Positions 15,108-22,471 of a stretch of 64,000 nt of DNA are shown one piece after another. This stretch comes from JACRLV01 sp045863555 (lineage in GTDB: Bacteria; Planctomycetota; Phycisphaerae; UBA1845; Fen-1342), in the NCBI GenBank assembly GCA_045863555.1, contig BTUU01000007.1:186001-250000 (forward strand). Direction: 5' to 3'. The notes beneath the pieces were generated by a model. It had not been told where the DNA came from and made no database searches. It was given only the letters and a program-made list of their open reading frames with translations. How positions within the stretch are numbered: position 1 is the stretch's first letter; each line of letters opens with the position of its first letter. The translations under genes were made by a program, and so were the position numbers.

Positions 15108-16724
15108 TCAGCGCGTCGCGCCTTCGATGTCGCCGTGCTTGTCTTCCTTGAACTCCGTGCACAGCACGTCCGTCGTCAGAAGCAGGCCTGCGACGCTGGC
15201 GGCATTCTGTAAGGCCACGCGGCAGACCTTGGCGGGGTCGATGATGCCCGCGTCGAACATGTCGACGTACTCGCCGTTCGCGGCGTTGAAACCGAAGTTC
15301 TTACCGCGGGTGAGGATCTCGTCGACCACGACGCCGCCGTCGTAGCCGCCGTTCTCGGCGATCTGACGGGCCGGGAACTCGAGCGCTTTGGCGATGATGG
15401 TGTAGCCGTACTGCTCGTCGCCTTCGACTTTCTTTCCAGCGTCCTTCACGGGCTTGATCGCGCGGAGGTAGGCCACGCCGCCGCCGGCGACGATGCCTTC
15501 CTCGGCCGCGGCCTTGGTGGCATGGAACGCGTCGTCGACGAGGTCCTTGCGCTCCTTGACCTCGACCTCGGTCGAGCCGCCGACGCGGACGACCGCGACG
15601 CCGCCGGTGAGCTTGGCCAGGCGTTCCTGGAGCTTCTCCCGGTCGTAGTCGCTGGTGGTCTTCTCAATCTGAGCGCGAATCTGGCCGATGCGCGACTCGA
15701 TCTCCTTCTTCTTACCCGCGCCCTGAACGATCGTGGTGTCATCCTTGGTGATGACGACGCGCTTGGCGGTGCCGCACATCTCGAGGGTGATGTTCTCGAG
15801 CTTGAGGCCCTGATCCTCGCTGATGAAGGTGCCGCCGGTGAGCGTAGCGATGTCGCCGAGCATGGCCTTGCGGCGGTCGCCGAAGCCGGGGGCCTTCACG
15901 GCGGCGCAGTTGAGGATGCCGCGGAGCTTGTTGACGACGAGGGTCGCCAGGGCCTCGCCCTCGACGTCCTCGGCGATGATCACGAACGGCTTGCCGACGT
16001 TCAGGATCTTCTCGAGCAGCGGGACGAAATCTCGCAGGGAGCTGATCTTCTTCTCGAAGATCAGGATGTAGGGGTCTTCGAAGACGGCTTCGAGCGTGGA
16101 CGGGTTCGTCACGAAATAGGGCGAGATGAAGCCCTTGTCGAACTGCATGCCTTCGACGTGTTCCCACGTCGTTTCGGTGCTCTTGCCCTCTTCGATCTCG
16201 ACGACGCCGTCCTTGCCGACCTTGTCGAAAGCGTCGGCGAGCATCTTGCCGACTTCGCGGTCCCAGTTGGCGCTGACGGTGCCGACCTTGGCGATGTCGT
16301 CCTTGCCGCGGACCTTCACTGACTGTTCGGCGATCGACTTGACGGCGACTTCGACGGCCGCGTCGATGCCGCGCTTCACTGCCACGGGGTTCGCGCCGGC
16401 GGCGAGAAGCTTGAGGCCCTCGGCGTAGATCGCCTCGGCGAGGACGGTCGCGGTGGTGGTGCCGTCGCCGGCGACGTCGCCGGTCTTGCTGGCGACCTCG
16501 TTGACGAGCTTGGCACCCATGTTCTGGAACGGCTCGGCCAGCTCGATTTCCTTGCTGACGGTGACGCCGTCCTTGGTGATGCGCGGGGCGCCCCAGGACT
16601 TATGGAGAATGACGTTGCGGCCGACGGGGCCGAGCGTCGACTTGACGGTTTTTGAGAGCAGCCGGATGCCCGCGAGGATTTCCCGGCGGGCGTTGTCGGC
16701 GTACATCAGTTGCTTAGCGGGCAT
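15108..16724 (-). CDS. groEL: Chaperonin GroEL, copy without the GGM tail
   Basis: 60-kDa chaperonin that refolds proteins inside a double ring capped by GroES. The 538-residue protein contains the hallmark regions KSTLGPVGRNVILHKSWGAP, KDGVTVSKEIEL, the ATPase loop VASKTGDVAGDGTTTATVLA and the equatorial EEGIVAGGGVAYLRA. It is the third gene of groEL2-groES-groEL1. Unlike most GroELs it ends DIEGATR, with no C-terminal Gly-Gly-Met repeats, and it shows substitutions in conserved places (ANPVAVKRGIDAAVE). Such tail-less extra copies are usually specialised chaperonins; which clients it serves cannot be told from sequence. Start ATG at 16724. Confidence 0.96.
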   Translation of the reverse strand: MPAKQLMYADNARREILAGIRLLSKTVKSTLGPVGRNVILHKSWGAPRITKDGVTVSKEIELAEPFQNMGAKLVNEVASKTGDVAGDGTTTATVLAEAIYAEGLKLLAAGANPVAVKRGIDAAVEVAVKSIAEQSVKVRGKDDIAKVGTVSANWDREVGKMLADAFDKVGKDGVVEIEEGKSTETTWEHVEGMQFDKGFISPYFVTNPSTLEAVFEDPYILIFEKKISSLRDFVPLLEKILNVGKPFVIIAEDVEGEALATLVVNKLRGILNCAAVKAPGFGDRRKAMLGDIATLTGGTFISEDQGLKLENITLEMCGTAKRVVITKDDTTIVQGAGKKKEIESRIGQIRAQIEKTTSDYDREKLQERLAKLTGGVAVVRVGGSTEVEVKERKDLVDDAFHATKAAAEEGIVAGGGVAYLRAIKPVKDAGKKVEGDEQYGYTIIAKALEFPARQIAENGGYDGGVVVDEILTRGKNFGFNAANGEYVDMFDAGIIDPAKVCRVALQNAASVAGLLLTTDVLCTEFKEDKHGDIEGATR

Positions 16725-16753
16725 GAATTCACCTCAATTGGCGGCGAGTTTCA

Positions 16754-16836
16754 ATGAAGAATGCAGAATGCAGAATGCAGAAAAGGAAGCTGCCGCCGGC
16801 CTGTATCCGTTCTGCATTCATCATTCTTCATTCTGG
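16754..16836. repeat. GAATGCAG-type inverted repeat in groES-groEL1 spacer, site 2
   Basis: The left arm has three tandem copies of GAATGCA followed by GAA (about 16754-16782). The right arm, TTCTGCATTCATCATTCTTC (16810 onward), is its reverse complement over roughly 20-24 bases. In the leftward groE transcript it would fold into a long hairpin between the groES stop and the groEL1 start. It belongs to the same family as sites at 12505 and 17245. Confidence 0.6.
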
Positions 16837-16838
16837 AT

Positions 16839-17171
16839 TCAGTCCTGAACCGCGAGAACGTCGCTTTCGCGCAGGATCACGTAGTCCGTGCCGTCGATTT
16901 CGATCTCGGTGCCGGTGTACTTGCCGTAGTAGACGACGTCGCCGACCTTGAGCGACATCTTGCCGCGTTCACCGGTCTTCTCCATGAGCTTGCCGGGGCC
17001 GCTGGCGACGACCTTGCCCTGGAGCGGCTTTTCGCGGGCATTGCTGGGCAGCACGATGCCGCCGCGGGTCATTTCCTCGGCCTCGAAGGGCATGACGACC
17101 ACCCTGTCGTCCAGCGGTCGAATCCGCAGCGAGGTCGACTTCTTCGTTTCCTTCAGCGTCGCAGTAGCCAT
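16839..17171 (-). CDS. groES: Co-chaperonin GroES
   Basis: 10-kDa lid protein of the chaperonin. The 110-residue product has the family signature IRPLDDRVVVMPFEAEE, the mobile loop TRGGIVLPSNAREKP and the roof and C-terminal strand region VGDVVYYGKYTGTEIEIDG with VILRESDVLAVQD. The N-terminal 13 residues (ATATLKETKKSTS) are an extension compared with the usual 97-residue GroES. It sits between two groEL genes, an unusual order, and could serve both. It is transcribed leftward, probably from the sigma-54-type promoter at 19138-19154. Confidence 0.96.
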   Translation of the reverse strand: MATATLKETKKSTSLRIRPLDDRVVVMPFEAEEMTRGGIVLPSNAREKPLQGKVVASGPGKLMEKTGERGKMSLKVGDVVYYGKYTGTEIEIDGTDYVILRESDVLAVQD

Positions 17172-17244
17172 GGTTCAGATCTCCGTATGTGGGAATTTCC
17201 CACCGAATCGTGCCGTCTTCAGTTCCTCAGATACTCACGCGATC

Positions 17245-17330
17245 GAATGCAGCATGATGAATGCAGGATGCAGAAACGGGACGTGGCAGTCGCTCTCGTT
17301 CTGCATTATTCACTCTGCACTTTGCATTAC
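17245..17330. repeat. GAATGCAG-type inverted repeat in groEL2-groES spacer, site 3
   Basis: Left arm GAATGCAGCATGATGAATGC continuing to AGAA (17245-17275); right arm TTCTGCATTATTCACTCTGC and onward to about 17330, including the stop codon of groEL2. The arms are imperfect complements. This is the third occurrence of the repeat family in the chaperone block and would form a hairpin in the groEL2-groES intercistronic mRNA. Confidence 0.55.
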
Positions 17331-19018
17331 ATCATGCCGCCCATCCCGCCCATGCCGCCCATTCCACCCATGCCGCCCATCTCGTCGTCCATGTCGCCCA
17401 TGCCCGGGCCGCCGGGGCCGCCCTTCTCGCTCTTGGGCTTCTCGGAGATGAGGCACTCGGTCGAGAGGAGGATGCGGGCGACGCTGCTGGCGTTTTCCAG
17501 GGCGCTGCGGACGACCTTTGTCGGGTCGATCACGCCGGCCTTCATGAGATCGACGTATTCGCCGGTGTCGGCGTTGAAGCCGAAGGTCGTCTTGTCACTG
17601 GCTTCCACCTTCTTCACGACCACGGCCGGTTCGTAACCCGCGTTGATCGCGATCTGGCGCAGCGGGACGGTGATCGCCTGTTCGATGATCTTCACGCCGG
17701 CCTTTTCGTCATCGCTGCGCGTCTTCACACCAGCGAGGGTCTTTCGCGCGCGGATCAGCGCCGTACCGCCGCCGGCGACGACGCCCTCTTCGATGGCCGC
17801 GCGGGTGGCGTGAAGCGCATCCTCGAAGCGGGCCTTCTTCTCCTTCAGCTCCGATTCGGTGGCCGCGCCCACGTTGATCTGGGCGACGCCTCCGGCGAGC
17901 TTGGCCAGGCGCTCCTGGAGCTTCTCGCGGTCGTAGTCGCTCGTGGTGGTCGTGATTTCGCGGCGGATCTGCTCGATGCGGCCCTGGATCGCCTTGCTCT
18001 CGCCAGCGCCCTCGATGATCGTCGTGTTGTCCGCGTCGATGCGGACGCGCTTGGCCTGGCCGAGGTCGGCGATGGTGACGTTGTCGAGCTCGATGCCGAG
18101 ATCCTTGAAGATCGGCTTGGCACCGGTGAGGATCGCGATGTCCTCGAGCATGGCCTTGCGGCGGTCGCCGTAGGCCGGGGCCTTGACGGCGGCGATGTTC
18201 AGGATGCCGCGGAGCTTGTTCACCACGAGCGTCGCCAGCGCCTCGCCGTCGACGTCCTCGGCGACCATCAGCAGCGGCCGCTTCGTCTGGGCGATTTTCT
18301 CGAGGAGCGGGACGAGCTTCGTGACGCTCGAAATTTTGTCCTCGTAAACCAGCACGAAGGCCTTGTCGAGCACGCACTCCATCTCGTCGGGGTTGGTCAC
18401 GAAGTGAGGGCTGAGATAGCCCCGGTCGAACTGCATGCCCTCGACGACGTCGACGGTGGTCTCGAGGCTCTTGCCCTCTTCGACGGTGATCACGCCGTCC
18501 TTGCCGACCTTCTCGAAGCACTCGGCGAGGCGCTCGCCGACGGAGCGGTCGTTGTTCGCCGAGATGGTCGCGATGTTGATGATGTCGTCGTGCTTCTTGA
18601 GGTCGACCGGGCGGGAAAGGTTCTTCAATTCGGCGACGACCGCCTTGACGGCCGCCTCGATGCCGCGGTTCAGGCCGTTCGGGTCGAGTCCGGCGACGAC
18701 GTGCCGCAGGCCTTCCTTGTAGATCGCCTCGGCCAGGACTGTCGCTGTCGTCGTGCCGTCGCCGGCGGCGTCGCTGGTCTTGCTGGCGGCTTCCTTGACG
18801 AGCTGAGCGCCCATGTTTTCGTACTTGTTATGCAACTCGATCTCTTCCGCGACGGTGACGCCGTCCTTGGTGACGGTCGGGGCGCCCCAGCCCTTGTCGA
18901 GGATGGCGCTGCGGCCGCGGGGGCCGAATGTGGACTTGACGGCGCCGGCGAGTTTCTCGACGCCCGCGAGTATCGCGTGCTGGGCATCGGTTCCGAAGGC
19001 CAACTGCTTGGTCGCCAT
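17327..19018 (-). CDS. groEL2: Chaperonin GroEL, promoter-proximal copy with GGM tail
   Basis: 60-kDa chaperonin, 563 residues, first gene of the leftward groE operon. It has KSTFGPRGRSAILDKGWGAP, KDGVTVAEEIEL, ATPase motif DAAGDGTTTATVLAEAIYKE and EEGVVAGGGTALIRA. The C-terminus carries a run of GGM repeats (about 545-563), the classical tail that sits in the ring cavity. It differs clearly from the second copy at 15108-16724, so the pair is an old duplication rather than a recent one. It starts at ATG 19018, about 109 bases after the predicted sigma-54 start point. GAGACGCAAACTC precedes the ATG, with AAGGAGA as ribosome binding site. Confidence 0.96.
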   Translation of the reverse strand: MATKQLAFGTDAQHAILAGVEKLAGAVKSTFGPRGRSAILDKGWGAPTVTKDGVTVAEEIELHNKYENMGAQLVKEAASKTSDAAGDGTTTATVLAEAIYKEGLRHVVAGLDPNGLNRGIEAAVKAVVAELKNLSRPVDLKKHDDIINIATISANNDRSVGERLAECFEKVGKDGVITVEEGKSLETTVDVVEGMQFDRGYLSPHFVTNPDEMECVLDKAFVLVYEDKISSVTKLVPLLEKIAQTKRPLLMVAEDVDGEALATLVVNKLRGILNIAAVKAPAYGDRRKAMLEDIAILTGAKPIFKDLGIELDNVTIADLGQAKRVRIDADNTTIIEGAGESKAIQGRIEQIRREITTTTSDYDREKLQERLAKLAGGVAQINVGAATESELKEKKARFEDALHATRAAIEEGVVAGGGTALIRARKTLAGVKTRSDDEKAGVKIIEQAITVPLRQIAINAGYEPAVVVKKVEASDKTTFGFNADTGEYVDLMKAGVIDPTKVVRSALENASSVARILLSTECLISEKPKSEKGGPGGPGMGDMDDEMGGMGGMGGMGGMGGMM

Positions 19019-19137
19019 GAGTTTGCGTCTCCTTTACGACGAGTGCGACGATGGGTTTTTTCGAGTTTCCTGCTCTGGCCGCCGAAAAAACGGCGGCAAC
19101 GGGGCCGCTCAAGCGCGGACGCGGCTTTGCGGACAAG

Positions 19138-19154
19138 AGCAAGGGCTGTGCCAG
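19138..19154 (-). promoter_or_regulatory. Sigma-54 (-24/-12) promoter of the groE operon
   Basis: Read leftward, 19154 to 19138 is CTGGCACAGCCCTTGCT. It matches the sigma-54 consensus YTGGCACG-N4-TTGCW at every position except the G after TGGCAC, with the required 10 bases between the invariant GG and GC. Transcription would start near 19127, about 109 bases before the groEL2 ATG. No CIRCE (TTAGCACTC-N9-GAGTGCTAA) is present. A sigma-54 activator gene fragment lies at the other end of the window, but nothing links it to this promoter. Confidence 0.7.
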
Positions 19155-19250
19155 CGTGAGGGGGACGTACCGAACTGCGTTAACTCTTTTCCTGGCAGAC
19201 CATTATGGCAATTTGAACGGGCAGTGAGCGGCGGGCGGCAGGCGCGGTCC

Positions 19251-19277
19251 TGTCGGCGTGGCAGTGTCAAACTGACA
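19251..19277. promoter_or_regulatory. Tandem 5-3-5 dyads, candidate enhancer sites for a sigma-54 activator
   Basis: TGTCAAACTGACA (19265-19277) is a perfect 5-3-5 dyad (TGTCA/TGACA). Directly beside it, TGTCGGCGTGGCA (19251-19263) is an imperfect version in the same register, 14 bases away. They lie about 124-150 bases upstream of the predicted sigma-54 start, the normal distance for activator binding sites. The TGTCx-N3-TGACA layout resembles binding sites reported for FhlA-type activators; that comparison is from memory. Confidence 0.5.
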
Positions 19278-19343
19278 GCGGATATCGGGTCTTGGAAAAA
19301 AAGCGCGGGGGGCGGACGCGTCGGCGGCCGTCGCGGTGCGAGG

Positions 19344-19409
19344 CGGTTGCGGCTGGGAACCTACCCTTGAACAGGGGTTCTGCGTCCACCGTCCGTTGGA
19401 CTGCAACCG
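19344..19409. ncRNA. Candidate structured RNA (three-way junction); rest of 19278-19629 has no visible gene
   Basis: CGGTTGCGG (19344-19352) pairs with CTGCAACCG (19401-19409). Inside are two hairpins: GAAC-CCCT / AGGG-GTTC (19357-19380, loop TGAAC) and TCCA/TGGA (19385-19400). The remaining sequence between the groE regulatory region and the tRNA is G-rich and carries no protein frame with recognisable features. No known RNA family was recognised. Strand is undetermined, and the fold could be chance in GC-rich DNA. Confidence 0.3.
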
Positions 19410-19629
19410 AGACTCTCGTCGCGCGTTGAAAGAGGATTGGGTATTGGAGCTCGGGTGGCAGGGATTTGGGGGAGGCGGAACCGGTCAGTCTATTGGGTCG
19501 CCGCTTTGTCGATCCGGGGCACCATCGTCGTCCAATCGATGCAACTTGCTTCCGGCCGTGGACGTGCTTAGCATGAGCGACCCGTTCGACATCGGCCGGA
19601 GAGGCCGGGGGTCGGGCGGCCCATAAAAT

Positions 19630-19705
<76 letters not shown>

Positions 19706-19719
19706 CTCGGATTCAAAGT

Positions 19720-19748
19720 CCCGCAGGTCAATGACTTGCGGGGCTTTT
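19720..19748 (+). terminator. Intrinsic terminator of tRNA-Pro
   Basis: CCCGCAGGTC (19720-19729) and GACTTGCGGG (19733-19742) form a 10-bp stem with one G-T pair and a 3-base loop, followed by GCTTTT. This is a classical rho-independent terminator 15 bases after the tRNA. Confidence 0.85.
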
Positions 19749-19802
19749 CTGTTTATTGGGGCTGAGAGGTTGCCGACCCTCCTGCGGCACCGAGAGCGTG
19801 AC

Positions 19803-20231
19803 ATGGATCGACCGACACCGCCGTTCGCAACTGAGATTGCAGCGCTGAAAGAGGCGTACGCGGCTCTCAATCGGAACGATATCGCGGGATTCGTGAGCCT
19901 GTTTGACGCGGAGATCGAACGGATTGAGCCGGCGGACTTTCCGCAAGGCGGGACGTACCGGGGACTCGAAGCCGTCACGGCACACGTCGCGAAGGGGCGC
20001 GGGACGTGGGCGGAGGGCAGCTGCGAGCCGGAACGGTTCATCGTCGCGGGCGACCGGATCGTCGTTTCCATCCGTGTGCGTGTGAGGCTGACGCACGAGA
20101 CGCAGTGGCGCGAAGGGCGCATCGCGGACGTCTACTCGTTCCGCGACGGCAAAGCCTTTCAATTCCGCACGTTCGGCGAGGAGCGGCAGGCTCTCGAATG
20201 GGCTGGAGCACCGCCCTCGCGTGCAGACTGA
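19803..20231 (+). CDS. SnoaL/NTF2-like domain protein
   Basis: A 142-residue cytoplasmic protein with the SnoaL-like polyketide-cyclase/ketosteroid-isomerase fold: an N-terminal helix EIAALKEAYAALNRNDIAGF, then VSLFDAEIERIEPADF, the sheet region ERFIVAGDRIVVSIRVRVRL and the closing strand GRIADVYSFRDGKAFQFRTF. Such proteins are small enzymes or binding proteins of very varied function, so no substrate is proposed. ATG at 19803 is chosen because the upstream frame runs through the tRNA terminator. It converges with the SRPBCC operon. Confidence 0.75.
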   Translation: MDRPTPPFATEIAALKEAYAALNRNDIAGFVSLFDAEIERIEPADFPQGGTYRGLEAVTAHVAKGRGTWAEGSCEPERFIVAGDRIVVSIRVRVRLTHETQWREGRIADVYSFRDGKAFQFRTFGEERQALEWAGAPPSRAD

Positions 20232-20258
20232 CCGAGGATCGGCTAAACCTCGCTCGTC

Positions 20259-21065
20259 TCAGCTCATCTCCGGCATCGGGAAGCGCTCGCTGATCCACGC
20301 CTGCCACGCGGGCTCATCGCGCTCGACCGCCGCCTTCGCGCCCGCACCGTAGAGGTAGATGGCCATGTAGACCTGCACCATCCCGCCGCAGGAGAATGCG
20401 CCGATATACGCCGTGCCGGGCACCGGGGCATCGAGACCGACGAGCACGGTGTTTTCGTGCATCCCCGCTCCGAGCGAAACGCCGGCCAAGCGCGGGACGC
20501 CGGCCGGGGCGGTCCATTTCTGCCCTTCGGCGACGTTGAGCAGCCCGAGCGCGCCACCGAGCTTTTTCCATGTCTCCGACTCGGAGTCCTTCGCGAAGCT
20601 GACGAACTGCATCGCCGAACTGGGCAGGCCCCTGAAGCTCTCGAGGTAGCGCCGCAGGATGCGGAAGATCGGCGGCCAGCCCTTTTCCAGACCGTCGAGC
20701 TGGTTGTCCCAGTCGTCGGTGCTGGCGAAGAGGCTGTGCACGACGCGAACCAGGCACTTGCCGCCCGCGCGGGCCTCGATGGACCACTCCGTCGCCACGG
20801 TCGGCGAGCCGGGCGGGCCCATGACCGCCTCGGCGACGAAGCGCTTGAGCGCTTCCCACTCGGTGATGGTCGCCGGGCAGTCCATGCCGGGCCCGAAGTT
20901 GGAGACGATCTCGCCGCCCTTTCGTTCTTCCATGCGCGTGGGGACGAACCACGCCGAGACGCCCGGGCCGGTGGCGATCGCCGCCCAGACTTGCTCGGGT
21001 GTTCCGGGGACTTCGACTTCGACCTGGATCGATCGGCGCCCGGAGGGCTCTTTCTTCACGCTCAT
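20259..21065 (-). CDS. SRPBCC (AHSA1/START-like) domain protein, copy A
   Basis: A 268-residue protein. The N-terminal 150 residues match the AHSA1-type SRPBCC fold: IQVEVEVPGTPEQVWAAIAT, GPGVSAWFVPTRMEERKGGE, and the sheet TEWSIEARAGGKCLVRVVHS. A C-terminal extension of about 110 residues carries a second, less typical region. SRPBCC proteins bind hydrophobic ligands; no ligand can be inferred. A good Shine-Dalgarno (AAGGAAAGGA) precedes the ATG. It is the last gene of the leftward operon headed by the ArsR-like regulator, and is a clear tandem paralogue of the next gene upstream (identical MSVKKEPSGRR start). Confidence 0.82.
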   Translation of the reverse strand: MSVKKEPSGRRSIQVEVEVPGTPEQVWAAIATGPGVSAWFVPTRMEERKGGEIVSNFGPGMDCPATITEWEALKRFVAEAVMGPPGSPTVATEWSIEARAGGKCLVRVVHSLFASTDDWDNQLDGLEKGWPPIFRILRRYLESFRGLPSSAMQFVSFAKDSESETWKKLGGALGLLNVAEGQKWTAPAGVPRLAGVSLGAGMHENTVLVGLDAPVPGTAYIGAFSCGGMVQVYMAIYLYGAGAKAAVERDEPAWQAWISERFPMPEMS

Positions 21066-21127
21066 GTCGGTTCCTTTCCTTTGCCCTCAGGGCCTGGGTG
21101 TCTAAACGTATCGCGAGTCGCACGCAG

Positions 21128-21952
21128 TCAGTCGCTTCGACCCGCCTCGGCCGGCATCGGGAAGCGCTTCTGAAACCACGCATCCCAGAGCGGCGTCTCG
21201 CGGGCGACGATTCCCGCTGCCTGATCACCGTACAGGTAGAAGTTCATCGCGACCATGGTCGGTCCGCCGCAGGTGAACGTGCCGAGAGCGAGGATGCCCG
21301 GCCCCGGCTTGTCGACCCGGAGGAGGGCGTCGTTCGGGTTCTCGGTGTAATACTCCGCCACGCCGCCCAGCGCCGGAACATCCGCGGGGGCCGACCAACG
21401 CTGGCCGACTTTGACGCCTTTCACTCCGAGCGCGGCGGTCAGCCGTTCCCACGCCTCCGCTTCCGTACCGGCGAAGGGAGTCATCCACTTCATGCTGGTG
21501 CAGGCCTGGCCGCGGAAATGCGTCAGGTAGAGCCGCAGGGCGCGGAGGAAGCCCGGCCAGCCGTGTTCGGCGGATTCCAGCTGGTTGTCCCAGTCGTCCG
21601 TGGTGGCGAAGAGGCTCTGGACGATGCGGAGGATGCACCTGCCGCCGCTGAGCGCTTCGATGCTCCACTCGTTTGCGAGCGGCGGCATGCCCGGGATCCA
21701 GCCGTCGGACTGGGCGGCCCACTTCTTCAGCGGTTCCCAGGCGGTCACGGCCGAAGTGGACTCCATGCCCGGAGCCATGCTCATCTTCACCTCGACGGGC
21801 CTGCCGTCGCGGACGACGAACTCGGTCGGCACGAACCAGGCCGAAATCCCCGGCCCGGTGGCAATCGCCCGCCAGACTTCCTCGGGCGTTCCCGGCACTT
21901 CGATTTCGATCTGGACAAAACGGCGGCCGGAGGGTTCTTTCTTCACGCTCAT
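21128..21952 (-). CDS. SRPBCC (AHSA1/START-like) domain protein, copy B
   Basis: A 274-residue paralogue of the downstream gene, with the same start (MSVKKEPSGRR) and the same layout: VQIEIEVPGTPEEVWRAIAT, GPGISAWFVPTEF, NEWSIEALSGGRCILRIVQS and LFATTDDWDNQLESAEHGW. Similarity runs over the full length, so the two genes arose by tandem duplication of a complete gene and have since diverged substantially. ArsR-type repressors are often found with AHSA1-type SRPBCC proteins in bacteria, which supports a common regulon. Ligand unknown. Confidence 0.82.
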   Translation of the reverse strand: MSVKKEPSGRRFVQIEIEVPGTPEEVWRAIATGPGISAWFVPTEFVVRDGRPVEVKMSMAPGMESTSAVTAWEPLKKWAAQSDGWIPGMPPLANEWSIEALSGGRCILRIVQSLFATTDDWDNQLESAEHGWPGFLRALRLYLTHFRGQACTSMKWMTPFAGTEAEAWERLTAALGVKGVKVGQRWSAPADVPALGGVAEYYTENPNDALLRVDKPGPGILALGTFTCGGPTMVAMNFYLYGDQAAGIVARETPLWDAWFQKRFPMPAEAGRSD

Positions 21953-22002
21953 GATGTTCCTCTTTTGACTTGAACTGCCGCTTCTGCGTCGCTTTCCAGC
22001 GG

Positions 22003-22419
22003 TTATTCAACTTCTTTCGGCACGGCAATCGCGTGCTCGCCGAAATCGCCGTTGAGCCAGCCGTGGTACCTCATACACATTCCGTCGCCCTTCCCGAGAT
22101 TGATCTCCGACAACACGTCACTATTGCCCGCCGCACTCCGCGACGCGAGGCGGACAATGAAGTCGATGTAGACCGTGTGCGTCGCGTTCGAGAGGCCGCC
22201 GGTTACTCCTTCGATCGCCATCATCAGCCCATACACCGCATCATTGATCCCTTTCAAAACAGCAGCGCGCGCCTCATCCGGCAATGCGGGGTCGATGCGC
22301 TCGATCGCATAACGCCGAATGTCCTCGAATAGAATGAAGCCGGCAGCATTCTGCAGCCAGAGTTCGCGGGCGCGAGGGGCCGTCGGCGCTTCAACGAGTT
22401 CATACTGCCACGTCGCCAT
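22003..22419 (-). CDS. Hypothetical protein in the ArsR-SRPBCC operon
   Basis: A 138-residue soluble protein not recognised as a known family. It starts MATWQYELVEAPTAPRAREL and contains the motif LPDEARAAVLKGINDAVYGL with MMAIEGVTGGLSN, predicted largely helical, then a short beta stretch THTVYIDFIVRLA and ends GEHAIAVPKEVE. ATG at 22419 is preferred; a GTG/ATG seven codons upstream would add MGRVEVH. It lies between the DUF1801 gene (52 bases) and the SRPBCC pair (50 bases) on the same strand, so it is probably co-regulated with them. Confidence 0.6.
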   Translation of the reverse strand: MATWQYELVEAPTAPRARELWLQNAAGFILFEDIRRYAIERIDPALPDEARAAVLKGINDAVYGLMMAIEGVTGGLSNATHTVYIDFIVRLASRSAAGNSDVLSEINLGKGDGMCMRYHGWLNGDFGEHAIAVPKEVE

Positions 22420-22471
22420 GTGCACCTCTACTCTGCCCAAGACGGTCTCGCCAGAAGCAATCTAACTTCAG

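Noticed and set aside
17261..19159. A 632-residue open frame antisense to groEL2, and similar long frames antisense to dnaJ (13467-14975) and groEL1 (15522-16322)
   Set aside because: Composition is repetitive (runs of D, L, R, A), there is no domain, and it mirrors a confident conserved gene. Long antisense frames are expected in GC-rich coding DNA.
19019..19300. CIRCE element upstream of groEL2
   Set aside because: No TTAGCACTC-N9-GAGTGCTAA or close variant; only isolated words such as CGAGTGCG.
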